64,000 nt of DNA from CAMAVH01 sp046297835 (lineage in GTDB: Bacteria; Pseudomonadota; Alphaproteobacteria; SMXQ01): positions 62,001-126,000 of the forward strand of contig JBKBHI010000006.1 of assembly GCA_046297835.1 (NCBI GenBank), in the 5' to 3' direction. The position numbers were made by a program, and so were the translations under genes. Of the stretch, positions 17,222-24,935 are shown one piece after another. Every line of letters starts with the position of its first letter. The first letter of the stretch is position 1. Below the pieces are notes generated by a model, which did not search any database, had not been told where the DNA came from, and worked only from the letters and a program-made list of their open reading frames with translations.

Positions 17222-17240
17222 GCGAGGCTGGGTTAAGCGA
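17213..17240. repeat. Short tandem duplication at the phnL-side/phnN gene ends
   Basis: The 13-mer CTGGGTTAAGCGA occurs at 17213-17225 and again at 17228-17240, a 15-base period. The first copy carries the stop codon of the DUF1045 gene and the second that of phnN on the other strand. It looks like a local slippage duplication with no further visible role. Confidence 0.6.
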
Positions 17241-17790
17241 TGGCCGTCGCGCGCAGCGCCGTCAGCATCCGCGTGATGCCCGTCTCGAGGCTGGCGTCGT
17301 TGACCACGACCGCGACATCCGGCCCTTCGGGCACAGCGAGCGCGCCGCCGCGCGCCAGACGCGCGGCGATGTCCGCGGCGCTCTCGCGGCCGCGCGCGGC
17401 GAGACGCCGGGCGACGATTTCCGCCGGCGCGGCGACGCAGATCACCCGGAGCGGCCGATAGCGCGCGCGGGCTTCGTCGATGACGGTGCGCGAGACGTTG
17501 GCGACGACATGGCGGCCGTGCGCCAGGTGCGTTTCGATCTCGGCCGGGATCGCGTAATCGAGGCCGTTGGCGCGCCACGACAGGGCGAAGGCGCCGGCCT
17601 CGCGCATGGCGGCGAAGTCGGCCGCGCTCGCTTCATAATGGGTTTCGCCGCCGGCATCGGCCGGCCGCGTGATGACGCGCCGCGCGAAGACGTAATCGCC
17701 GTCGGCCAGCGCGGCGCGCGCGCCGTCGAGCAGGCTGTCTTTGCCGACGCCGCTCGGGCCGACCACGAGAAAAAGGGTGCCGCGGACCAT
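17233..17790 (-). CDS. phnN: Ribose 1,5-bisphosphokinase PhnN
   Basis: PhnN converts ribose 1,5-bisphosphate to PRPP, the last step of phosphonate salvage through C-P lyase. The 185-residue product resembles guanylate kinase. It starts MVRGTLFLVVGPSGVGKDSLLDG (P-loop GPSGVGKDS) and contains RRVITRPADAGGETHYEAS and the C-terminal segment VVNDASLETG. The frame is open further upstream but the conserved protein starts at 17790. A good Pho box lies 44 bases upstream, so it may be transcribed separately from the GNAT gene before it, in addition to read-through. Confidence 0.93.
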   Translation of the reverse strand: MVRGTLFLVVGPSGVGKDSLLDGARAALADGDYVFARRVITRPADAGGETHYEASAADFAAMREAGAFALSWRANGLDYAIPAEIETHLAHGRHVVANVSRTVIDEARARYRPLRVICVAAPAEIVARRLAARGRESAADIAARLARGGALAVPEGPDVAVVVNDASLETGITRMLTALRATAIA

Positions 17791-17833
17791 AGCTGCCAAT
17801 CGTCGCCATTCGTTCGTGAAACGGCGCGATCCT

Positions 17834-17851
17834 AAGACAGACGCGTGACAA
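17834..17851 (-). promoter_or_regulatory. Candidate Pho box before phnN
   Basis: On the minus strand TTGTCAC is followed by CTGTCTT at an exact 11-base spacing. Each matches CTGTCAY at 6 of 7 positions. The pair sits between the GNAT stop and the phnN start, 44 bases upstream of phnN. Confidence 0.6.
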
Positions 17852-17867
17852 TCCCGCGTCAGCGCCG

Positions 17868-18374
17868 TCAGTCGAACGGCTTTTCCATCATCACCACGGG
17901 CAGGCTGATCCCGCCCGGGACGGTCATGCGAGCCTCTTCGCGGGCGAGGTAGCCGAGCGCGGCGTAAAGCGGCACGGCATTGAGGTTGGCGCGCACGATA
18001 AGCCGGCGATGGCCGGCGCGGCGCGCGTCGTCCTCGGCGCGGCGCACCATGCGGCTGCCGAGGCCGCGCCGCGCCATGGCGGGATCGACGAAGACTTTGC
18101 GGATGCGTGCCGTGCGGGCCTGGTCGGGAACCTCGATCCAGCCGGCGGTGGCGACGATGCGCTCCTCCTCTACGGCCAGGGCGAGGCGGGAAGCCGCCAG
18201 CTCCTCGGCATAGGCCGGCGCGGCGATCAGCGCCAGATGTCCGGCGATCTCGGCGGGCGTATGGCAATCGGCGGCGAGCGCGGCGAAGGACCGGGCGTGC
18301 AACTCGCGCACGGCCGCGAGGTCAGCTTCCTGCATCGGGCGGAAGGCGACGTCGGGCTTGTGGATCATATTCAT
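17868..18374 (-). CDS. GNAT-family N-acetyltransferase
   Basis: This 168-residue protein has the GNAT fold. It shows VAFRPMQEADLAAVRELHARSF at the start, a beta-4 strand IRKVFVDPAMARRGLGSRMVRRAE with the acetyl-CoA-binding R/Q-x-x-G-x-G/A motif (RRGLGS), and AVPLYAALGY near the end. The start overlaps the phnE2 stop as ATGA, so it is co-translated with phnC2D2E2. A phosphonate N-acetyltransferase role like that of E. coli PhnO is plausible from position, but the sequence is that of a generic GNAT and the substrate is not shown. Confidence 0.82.
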   Translation of the reverse strand: MNMIHKPDVAFRPMQEADLAAVRELHARSFAALAADCHTPAEIAGHLALIAAPAYAEELAASRLALAVEEERIVATAGWIEVPDQARTARIRKVFVDPAMARRGLGSRMVRRAEDDARRAGHRRLIVRANLNAVPLYAALGYLAREEARMTVPGGISLPVVMMEKPFD

Positions 18375-19180
18375 ATGAAGCGCTTGCGGATTTGCGCCGA
18401 GATTACGTCGACCAGGCTGACGGTGACGACGATCATGATCAGGACGGCGCAAGTCTGGGCGAAATAAAAGCCGCGGATGCCTTCCCACATGACCACGCCG
18501 ATGCCGCCGGCGCCGACCATGCCGACGACGGTGGCCGAGCGCACGTTCGATTCGAAGCGGTAGAGCGAATAGGAGATCCACAGCGGCATGACCTGGGGGA
18601 TGACGCCGAAGACGATCTCCTCGATGGCGCGCGCGCCGGTGGCGCGGATGCCCTCGACCGGGCGCGGGTCGATCGATTCGACCGCCTCGGAGAACAGTTT
18701 GGCGAGAATGCCGGTGGTATGGACGAATAGCGCCAGCACGCCGGCGAAGGGTCCGAGGCCGACGGCGACGACGAACAGCATGGCGAAGACCATCTCGTTG
18801 ATGGCGCGAAAGGCGTCCATAAGTCGGCGCATCGGCTGGTAAACCCACCAAGGCGCGATATTGGCCGAACAGAGCAGGCCGAAGGGCACGGCGAGGATGA
18901 TGGCGAGCAGCGTGCCCCAGATGGCGAGCTGCAGCGTCACGATCATTTCGCGGAGATAGAAACGCCATTCGGTGAAATCGGGCGGAAAGAAGTCTCCGGC
19001 CAGTTCGGCGATGTTGCCCGATTCGCGGACCAGCGCCAGCGGGTTCATCTCGGCGCCCTGCCAGCTCCAGATCAGGAACGCGCCGACCGCGCCATAGCTC
19101 AAGGTCTTGAGGAAGGAGTTGCGCAACGCGCCTGTCGGCGGCGTCGGCGCGGCCCGCAGGCCGTGAGCTTTGTCGGTCAT
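18371..19180 (-). CDS. phnE: Phosphonate ABC transporter permease PhnE2
   Basis: This 269-residue permease has a first hydrophobic segment near residues 28-45, then a membrane domain with LAIWGTLLAIILAVPFGLLCS and NEMVFAMLFVVAVGLGPFAGVLALFVHTTG. The cytoplasmic EAA-type loop EGIRATGARAIEEIVFGVIPQVMPLW contacts PhnC. A GGAG ribosome-binding site lies just upstream. It closes the phnC2D2E2 importer set and overlaps the GNAT gene by four bases. It clearly differs in sequence from PhnE1, so the two transporters are not a recent duplication. Confidence 0.92.
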   Translation of the reverse strand: MTDKAHGLRAAPTPPTGALRNSFLKTLSYGAVGAFLIWSWQGAEMNPLALVRESGNIAELAGDFFPPDFTEWRFYLREMIVTLQLAIWGTLLAIILAVPFGLLCSANIAPWWVYQPMRRLMDAFRAINEMVFAMLFVVAVGLGPFAGVLALFVHTTGILAKLFSEAVESIDPRPVEGIRATGARAIEEIVFGVIPQVMPLWISYSLYRFESNVRSATVVGMVGAGGIGVVMWEGIRGFYFAQTCAVLIMIVVTVSLVDVISAQIRKRFI

Positions 19181-19269
19181 CGTCTTCTCCGTCGCGCGGT
19201 GGCGTTGATGTGAAGCGGGCGGCGTCCGATTTCTCGAAGCGCCGCCCGTTCGTCAGGCAGTCGAGCGGC

Positions 19270-20325
19270 CTAGTTGGTCATCGCTTCTTTGCTGAGCGCG
19301 GCAAGCTTGGCATCGATTTCAGCGCGCGCCTTGGCTTTCTCGGCCTCGGACATGTTCGAAGCGTCGAGCTTGGTCTTCTGCGCCGCAAGGTCGAGCTCGC
19401 GGAACGGAATGAGCTGCTTGTTGCTCGATTCCTTGAACGGCGCCCATTGCAGGGCGGCGAGAGTTTTTTTCTCGCTTTCGTTGCCGGTGGTGCCGTAAGT
19501 CAGGAAGAAGTTCTTGATCTTGGCCTTGGCGTCGGCCGGCAGATCCTTGCGCCAGACGATCGGGTCGGACGCGATCAGCGGCGAGATCCAGATGGCGCGC
19601 AGTTCTTCGTATTTAGCGGGAAAGTTCTGCTTGATGCGCTCGACCGATTCGGTGTTGTTGGTCGCGGCGTCGACCTGCTTGTTGGCGACGGCCAGCGCGT
19701 TGGTTTCGTGGTTGGCGGTCACCATGCGCTTGAAGACCTGCTTCGGATCGAGGTTTTTCTGACCGAAGACGTAATAGCCCGGCACCAGGAAACCCGAAGT
19801 CGAGTTCGGATCGCCGTTGCCGAACGTGTAACTGCCGATGTTCTTGTAGAACATAGCCATGCAGGGCTCGCAGCCCTTATAGGTGTTCGGGTTGAAATTC
19901 GCGCCGCCGCCCATCGATTTCGCCGGCTCCATCTGGGCCAGCGGATGGTCCTTGTGCGTGAGGATGAGCGACCAGTAGCCCGGATCGCCGTTGGCGGCGA
20001 CGCTCTGGACGAACACTTCGCCGTCGGCGCGATCAACGGCTTCGATCGCCGCCTTGTTGCCGTACCAGGCGACATCGACCTTTTTGAAGCGCTGGGCCTG
20101 GATGATGCCGGCATAGTCAGGCGCGAAGAAGGCGTTCACCTTCATGCCGGTCTTCTTCTCCATGTCGGCGAGGAACGGCTGCCAAACGCTTTTCAAATTT
20201 TGCGACGATTCGGTCGAGATGATGCCGAAGTTGATCTCGGTCATCTGCTGGGCGGTCGCGGCCGTGGGTGCGGCGAGCGTGACAGCGGCGCAGAGGCCGA
20301 GCGCCGTGAGCGTGGTGCGGATCAT
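19270..20325 (-). CDS. phnD: Phosphonate ABC transporter substrate-binding protein PhnD2 (E. coli type)
   Basis: This 351-residue periplasmic protein matches E. coli PhnD very closely. Examples are FGIISTESSQNLKSVWQPFL, MEKKTGMKVNAFFAPDYAG, NGDPNSTSGFLVPGYYVF, ANHETNALAVANKQVDAATN and DPIVWRKDLP. E. coli PhnD binds 2-aminoethylphosphonate and other alkylphosphonates tightly. The signal peptide is MIRTTLTALGLCAAVTLAAP followed by an Ala-rich cleavage site. AAGGAG precedes the ATG. It lies between phnC2 and phnE2 in one operon and is the likely main phosphonate receptor of this organism. Confidence 0.95.
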   Translation of the reverse strand: MIRTTLTALGLCAAVTLAAPTAATAQQMTEINFGIISTESSQNLKSVWQPFLADMEKKTGMKVNAFFAPDYAGIIQAQRFKKVDVAWYGNKAAIEAVDRADGEVFVQSVAANGDPGYWSLILTHKDHPLAQMEPAKSMGGGANFNPNTYKGCEPCMAMFYKNIGSYTFGNGDPNSTSGFLVPGYYVFGQKNLDPKQVFKRMVTANHETNALAVANKQVDAATNNTESVERIKQNFPAKYEELRAIWISPLIASDPIVWRKDLPADAKAKIKNFFLTYGTTGNESEKKTLAALQWAPFKESSNKQLIPFRELDLAAQKTKLDASNMSEAEKAKARAEIDAKLAALSKEAMTN

Positions 20326-20384
20326 GGAAGCTCCTTGCGTGGGGTTGACGGGCGATAAGCGAAGGCGTGATTTTGCTGGACGCG

Positions 20385-21251
20385 TCAGGCGCGCGCTTCG
20401 GCGAGAGACAGGCCGGCGAAGGCGGGAACGGCTTGGGGGGCCGGCCGCGCGGAACCGGCCGAGAATTCCTCATCGCCGATGGCGTCGATTTCGGAGCCGT
20501 AGATCTCGCTGAGCAGCGTCGGCGTGATGGCGGCGCTCGGGCCGTCGAACACGATCCGGCCGTCCTTCAGCGCGACGACGCGCGGACAATAGCGCGTGGC
20601 GTAGCCGACCTGGTGCAGCGAGACGAGGACGGTGATGCCGTCCTCGCGGTTGATGCGCGCCAGCGTCTCCATGACGCGGCGCGAGGATTCGGGATCGAGC
20701 GAGGCGATCGGCTCGTCGGCGAGGATGACTTCGGCCTTCTGCACCAGGGCGCGGGCGATGGCGGCGCGCTGCTGCTGGCCGCCCGAGAGTGTGCCGGCGC
20801 GTTGCGGGCAGCATTCGCGGATGCCGACGCGGGCCAGCGCCTCTTGCGCGACGCGCTTCTCGGCGGCGGTGAACCAGCGCAGCAGGCTGCGCCATAGCGG
20901 CACGCGGATCAGCATGCCGGCGAGCACGTTGGTCTCGACGGTCAGGCGCTCGACCAGGTTAAACTGCTGGAAGACGAAGCCGATGCGGCCGCGCAGCGCG
21001 CGGATGTCGCGCGCCAGCCGGCCGCCTTTCTGGACGGAACGGCCGAGCACGGCGATCTCGCCGGTTCCATCTGCCTTGTCGGCGACGGCGAGGCCGGCGA
21101 TATGGCGCAGCAGGGTCGATTTGCCGGAGCCGGACGCGCCGATCAGGGCGATCATTTCGCCGGGCAAGACGCTGAGCGAGACGCCATCGAGCGCGACCTT
21201 GCCGCCGCGAAAGGTTTTGCGCAGGCGTGAGACGCGAACCGCTTCCGTCAT
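20385..21251 (-). CDS. phnC: Phosphonate ABC transporter ATP-binding protein PhnC2
   Basis: This 288-residue PhnC has Walker A GASGSGKST, FVFQQFNLVERLTVETNVL, signature LSGGQQQRAAIARAL, Walker B VILADEPIASLDPESSRRVME and VSLHQVGYATRYC. The last two are typical of PhnC rather than of other ABC ATPases. It is the first gene of the minus-strand unit phnC2-phnD2-phnE2-GNAT. Its promoter region contains the best Pho box of the window (21305-21333) and a GTCTAG motif just upstream. Confidence 0.95.
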   Translation of the reverse strand: MTEAVRVSRLRKTFRGGKVALDGVSLSVLPGEMIALIGASGSGKSTLLRHIAGLAVADKADGTGEIAVLGRSVQKGGRLARDIRALRGRIGFVFQQFNLVERLTVETNVLAGMLIRVPLWRSLLRWFTAAEKRVAQEALARVGIRECCPQRAGTLSGGQQQRAAIARALVQKAEVILADEPIASLDPESSRRVMETLARINREDGITVLVSLHQVGYATRYCPRVVALKDGRIVFDGPSAAITPTLLSEIYGSEIDAIGDEEFSAGSARPAPQAVPAFAGLSLAEARA

Positions 21252-21304
21252 GTCGATGCCCCCATCGGCGTTGCCTTCGATGGGGGCGAAGCTAGCGGCA
21301 GGGC

Positions 21305-21333
21305 GTAACAGACCGGTGACGGCGGTGTGACAA
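21305..21333 (-). promoter_or_regulatory. Pho box array before phnC2
   Basis: Read on the minus strand, TTGTCAC, CCGTCAC and CTGTTAC follow each other with exact 11-base spacing. Each matches CTGTCAY at 6 of 7 positions. The array ends 53 bases upstream of the phnC2 ATG. Three in-phase half-sites of this quality make a PhoB-dependent promoter likely. Confidence 0.75.
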
Positions 21334-21344
21334 TCTGCCGACCT

Positions 21345-21356
21345 GATCTAGACGAA
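21345..21356. promoter_or_regulatory. Candidate PhnF operator upstream of the phnC2 Pho box
   Basis: On the minus strand the site reads TTCGTCTAGATC, carrying the same GTCTAGA core as the sites near phnG and phnM1/phnD1. It lies directly upstream of the triple Pho box, between the end of the HD-oxygenase gene and phnC2. Confidence 0.5.
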
Positions 21357-21389
21357 TCCGGCGGGATATCCTCCGTCGGAGGAGATAGC

Positions 21390-21950
21390 TCAGTGGGTCG
21401 CGGGCGCGGTTTGCAGCAGGTCGGCGATCAGCGGCAGATAATGGTTGAGCGGCGGCGTCGCCATGGCCGGGTCTTTCGCCAGATCGTCCCAGCGGCGCAG
21501 GCGCACCGCCTCGGCGGCGTGCGGCTGGACGATGTAAGCGCGCGCGCCGGCCTCGTCGAACGCGCCGCCTTGCAGCAGCAGGCTGCGCACTGAGGCAAAT
21601 GATAGAGTCTCGAAATAGCCGGGTTCGACGGCGCAGAGATAGCGCTTGGCCGCGACATGGAGGCGCACCGGCTCGACCACGGCGGGGGGAAACCGCCGCG
21701 CCAGATAACGCGCGGCGACGTCCTCGTGGCGCATGTCGATGCCTTGCGGCGCCGCCTCCTCGTCGTCGGCGACGAGATGACCGAGATCGTGGAGCAGGGC
21801 TGCGGCGATCAGCGGCGTCGGCGCATCCTCGCGTTCCGCGAGGAAGGCGCATTGCAGCGCGTGCTGCAGCTGGCTGACCGCCTCGGCGCCGTAGCGCGCG
21901 CGGCCGCGGTCGCGCAGCAGTTCGGCGATGGCGTCGGCTTCGCTCGTCAT
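21390..21950 (-). CDS. PhnZ-family HD-domain phosphonate oxygenase
   Basis: This 186-residue HD-domain protein is of the type annotated as phosphonate degradation HD-domain oxygenase. PhnZ uses a mixed-valence di-iron centre and O2 to cleave 1-hydroxy-2-aminoethylphosphonate to glycine and phosphate. All PhnZ metal ligands have counterparts: H30 (VSQLQHALQ), H54-D55 (LLHDLGH), H75, H98 and K102 (LHVAAKRYL), and D155 (RRWDDLA). Tyr20 and Glu23 (YGAE) correspond to the gating pair Tyr24/Glu27. It follows phnM2 after ten bases. No PhnY hydroxylase is adjacent. The start at 21950 matches the family; the frame extends upstream. Confidence 0.85.
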   Translation of the reverse strand: MTSEADAIAELLRDRGRARYGAEAVSQLQHALQCAFLAEREDAPTPLIAAALLHDLGHLVADDEEAAPQGIDMRHEDVAARYLARRFPPAVVEPVRLHVAAKRYLCAVEPGYFETLSFASVRSLLLQGGAFDEAGARAYIVQPHAAEAVRLRRWDDLAKDPAMATPPLNHYLPLIADLLQTAPATH

Positions 21951-21960
21951 GGCTCTTTCC

Positions 21961-23103
21961 TCAGAAGGCGCGCTCGCCGCCGCGCCAGACGGCGCGCGCG
22001 ACGGGATGCGGGCCGCCGGCCGCGACATGCAGCAGATCGGCGCGCTTGCCGGCGGCGATCTCGCCGCGGTCGTCGAGGCCGACGAGGCGGGCCGGATTGG
22101 CGCTCACCATCGCCACGGCTTGCGGCAACTCGATGCCGAGGTCGGCTTGCGGCAAAGCGAACGCGGCTTCCAGCATGCTCGCCGGCACATAGTCCGACGA
22201 GAGAATGTCGAGCAGGCCTTCGCTGGCGAGCTGGCGCGCGGAGATGTTGCCCGATTGCGAGCCGTTGAGCACCACGTTGGGACCACCCATCAGGATGCCC
22301 ATGCCGGCCGCGCGGGCGGCGCGCGCCGCGTCCAGCGTGGTGGGAAATTCGGCGATGCGGATGCCTTCTTCGACCGCCTGGGCGACATGTTCGGGCGTTT
22401 CGTCGTCGTGGCTGGCGAGCGCGATGGCGCGCTCGCGGCACAGCGCCACGAGACGGGCGCGGTGCGGCGCGGAGAAGCGCTCGCGCGCGGCGATCTGGCG
22501 CTCCATGAACGCGTCCATGGCCGCGTCGTCCATGTTGTATTTGCCCTGATAATAGAGCCGATATTTGTCGAGATTGGCGAACTGGCGCTGGCCCGGCGAA
22601 TGGTCCATCACGGAGGCGAGACCGACCAGCGGATCGCCGGCCAAATCCTCGAAGCGCGACACCACGTTCTCGTAGGTCAGCTCGCAGCGCAGATGCAGCC
22701 GGTGCTCGGCGCGCAGGCTGTCGTCGGCCGCCGCCGCGCGCAGCGCCTCGACCATGGCCGCCAGATCGCGGATGCGCGGGCTGTCGGGCACGATGTCGCC
22801 GATCGAGAGCGCGTCGAACACGGTGGTGATGCCGGCGGCGATCACCATCGCGTCGTGCGCGCGCAGCGCGCCCGCGACCGGCCAGCGCACGCCGGGGCGG
22901 GGCGACAGATGCTTTTCGAGATTGTCGGTGTGCAGCTCGACCAGGCCGGGCAGCAGATAGTCGCCGCCGAGATCGATCGCGCCAGGCGCGGCGCTCGGCC
23001 CCTCGGCGATCTCCACGATATGGCCGTCCCGCGCGAGAAGGCTGCCGGCGACGACGCGGTCGCGCAGCACGATCTTGGCGTTGGCGATAATCAACTGGTC
23101 CAT
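21961..23103 (-). CDS. phnM: Alpha-D-ribose 1-methylphosphonate 5-triphosphate diphosphatase PhnM2
   Basis: PhnM removes pyrophosphate from ribose 1-methylphosphonate 5-triphosphate to give the PhnJ substrate. This 380-residue copy is the classical type. It has LPGLVELHTDNLEKHLSPRP (metal-binding HTD), AHDAMVIAAGITTVFDAL, LASHDDETPEHV, GGPNVVLNGSQSGN and LSSDYVPASMLEAAF. It is the first gene of a unit with the PhnZ-like oxygenase, and a Pho box lies 46 bases upstream. Its close fit to known PhnM suggests it serves the phnGHIJKL complex, leaving the function of PhnM1 open. Confidence 0.94.
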   Translation of the reverse strand: MDQLIIANAKIVLRDRVVAGSLLARDGHIVEIAEGPSAAPGAIDLGGDYLLPGLVELHTDNLEKHLSPRPGVRWPVAGALRAHDAMVIAAGITTVFDALSIGDIVPDSPRIRDLAAMVEALRAAAADDSLRAEHRLHLRCELTYENVVSRFEDLAGDPLVGLASVMDHSPGQRQFANLDKYRLYYQGKYNMDDAAMDAFMERQIAARERFSAPHRARLVALCRERAIALASHDDETPEHVAQAVEEGIRIAEFPTTLDAARAARAAGMGILMGGPNVVLNGSQSGNISARQLASEGLLDILSSDYVPASMLEAAFALPQADLGIELPQAVAMVSANPARLVGLDDRGEIAAGKRADLLHVAAGGPHPVARAVWRGGERAF

Positions 23104-23148
23104 GGCACGCTCGCGGAATGATCGACGGCCTCAGTTAAAGACCATTCG

Positions 23149-23166
23149 ATGAAATCCGCGTGACAG
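23149..23166 (-). promoter_or_regulatory. Pho box before phnM2
   Basis: On the minus strand a perfect CTGTCAC heptamer is followed after exactly 11 bases by ATTTCAT (5 of 7). The second half resembles the ATTTCAC half-site before phnG. It lies 46 bases upstream of phnM2 in the gap after the flavoprotein gene. Confidence 0.65.
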
Positions 23167-23186
23167 CCGGCCGAATTATCTGAGGC

Positions 23187-24488
23187 TTATGCCGTCCGGT
23201 CGAGCCAGCCGACGACGCCCCGTCCGGCGGCCGCGCCGGTGGCCATGCAGCCTTGCAGCAGATAGCCGCCGGTCGGCGCTTCCCAGTCGAGCATCTCGCC
23301 GCAGGCGAAGACGCCGGGACGTTTCTTGAGCATCAGGCGCTCGTTCAGTTCGCCGAGCGCGATGCCGCCAGCGGTGGAGATGGCGCGGGCGATGCCGAAC
23401 GGCGCGGTCAGCGTCAGCGCCACGCCTTTGACGATCTCGGCCAATGGCCGGGCATCGCCGGCATGGCGCGCTTCCTGCACCAGGCCGACGCCGACCGGCG
23501 CGAGGCCGGCGCGTTTGCGCAAGACGTTGCTCAAACTGTCGCCGCCGCGGCCTTGGTTCAGTTTGGCCGCGAGCGCGTCGGGCTTCACGTCCGGCAGGAG
23601 ATCGACATAAAGCGTGGCGACGCCGTCGCGCGCGATCGTCTCGCGCGCCGCGGCCGACAGCGCGTAGACCGCGCCGCCTTCGATGCCGGCGGCGGAGACG
23701 ACCGCTTCGCCGCGCACGCGCTTGTTGCCGACCGTCAAGGCGACGCGCTTGAGCGGCGCGCCGGCGTGTTTGGCGCGAAAGACGTCGGACCAGGCGACGG
23801 CGAAGCCGCAATTGGCGGCGCGCAGCGGCGCGATGTCGATATCGGGCAGCAGGGCGGTCCAGCCGCCGTCGGAGCCGAGGCGCGGCCAGGACGCGCCGCC
23901 GAGCGCGAGCACGGTGGCGGCGGCGTCGAACGAGGGGCGTCCCGCGAAGGCGAGGCCGCCGGCGAGATCCCAACCGGTCCAATCGGCGCGCGTCTCGATC
24001 TTGACGCCCATTTCACCCAGCCGCGCCAGCCAGCCGCGCAGCAGCGGGCTTGCTTTCATGACCTTGGGAAAGACGCGGCCGCTCGAGCCGACGAAAGTCT
24101 CCTCGCCGAGCCCTTCCGCCCAGGCGACGAGGTCGCTCGGGCTGAAGGCGTCGAGCAGCGGCGTCATCCAGCTTTCGGCCGCGCCATAACGGCTGCGGAA
24201 CGTTTCCAGCGGTTCGGAATGGGTGAGGTTGAGGCCGCCGCGTCCCGCCATGAGGAATTTGCGCCCGACGCTCGGCATCCGCTCGAACATTGTGACGGCG
24301 AGACCCGCGCCAGCCATGATTTCGGCGGCCATCAGGCCGGCCGGGCCGGCGCCGATCACCGCGACTTGCGGCGCGGCAGGAGCGGCCTTGCGCTTCGCCG
24401 GTCGCTTCGCCGGTTTTTGGGCGGCGGTCGTCGCTGCGGCCTTTTTCGGCGCGGCTTTTTTGCGGGGCTTGGGGGCGGCGGGCTTCAC
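23187..24488 (-). CDS. HI0933-like FAD-dependent flavoprotein (TIGR03862 type)
   Basis: This 433-residue NAD(P)/FAD-dependent protein has the Rossmann FAD motif VIGAGPAGLMAAEIMAGAG beginning near residue 44. It also has RKFLMAGRGGLNLTHSEPLE, GSSGRVFPKVMKASPLLR and a C-terminal GEMLDWEAPTGGYLLQGCMA, all typical of the HI0933/YhiN family. Its role is unknown. The first 40 residues are a Lys/Ala/Pro-rich tail resembling histone H1-like sequences, absent from most relatives; whether this is translated depends on the start choice. Transcription runs toward phnM2, ending about 84 bases from it. Confidence 0.85.
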   Translation of the reverse strand: MKPAAPKPRKKAAPKKAAATTAAQKPAKRPAKRKAAPAAPQVAVIGAGPAGLMAAEIMAGAGLAVTMFERMPSVGRKFLMAGRGGLNLTHSEPLETFRSRYGAAESWMTPLLDAFSPSDLVAWAEGLGEETFVGSSGRVFPKVMKASPLLRGWLARLGEMGVKIETRADWTGWDLAGGLAFAGRPSFDAAATVLALGGASWPRLGSDGGWTALLPDIDIAPLRAANCGFAVAWSDVFRAKHAGAPLKRVALTVGNKRVRGEAVVSAAGIEGGAVYALSAAARETIARDGVATLYVDLLPDVKPDALAAKLNQGRGGDSLSNVLRKRAGLAPVGVGLVQEARHAGDARPLAEIVKGVALTLTAPFGIARAISTAGGIALGELNERLMLKKRPGVFACGEMLDWEAPTGGYLLQGCMATGAAAGRGVVGWLDRTA

Positions 24489-24527
24489 CGCCCCCTTATG
24501 CCCGGCGGCGGGCGGCTTTGCCAGCCG

Positions 24528-24929
24528 TCATTCGGGTTTGAAGTCGAGCGCCACGCCGTTGATGCAGAAGCGGAGATTCGTCGGCGGCGGGCCGTCGGGA
24601 AAGACATGGCCGAGATGGCTGCCGCAAGTGGCGCAATGGACCTCCATGCGCGTCATGCCGTGGCTGGTGTCCATCGTGGTCTCCACCGCGCCGGGCAGGG
24701 GCTGGTCGAAGCTCGGCCAGCCGGTGCCGCTTTCGAACTTAGTGGCGGAGCGGAACAGGGGCGTGTCGCAGCCGGCGCAGGAAAAACTGCCGGCGCGCTT
24801 CTCGTCCAGCAGCGCGCAGGAGCCGGGCCGCTCGGTGCCGTGCTCACGCATGATGCGATATTGCTCGGGTGTGAGCTTGGCGCGCCATTCGGCCTCGCTG
24901 CGCGTCACCGGAAAACTCTTGTCCATCAT
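24528..24929 (-). CDS. msrB: Peptide-methionine (R)-S-oxide reductase MsrB
   Basis: MsrB reduces methionine-R-sulfoxide in oxidised proteins. The 133-residue product has the zinc-binding CxxC pairs in SCAGCDTPLF and CATCGSHLGHVF, the catalytic segment GTGWPSFDQP, and the C-terminal RFCINGVALDF with the active-site cysteine. It starts with two adjacent Met codons; AGGAG lies just upstream. It is cytosolic, as no signal is visible. The next gene upstream on the same strand, an aldo/keto reductase, is seven bases away, so both are probably co-transcribed. Confidence 0.94.
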   Translation of the reverse strand: MMDKSFPVTRSEAEWRAKLTPEQYRIMREHGTERPGSCALLDEKRAGSFSCAGCDTPLFRSATKFESGTGWPSFDQPLPGAVETTMDTSHGMTRMEVHCATCGSHLGHVFPDGPPPTNLRFCINGVALDFKPE

Positions 24930-24935
24930 CGGCTC

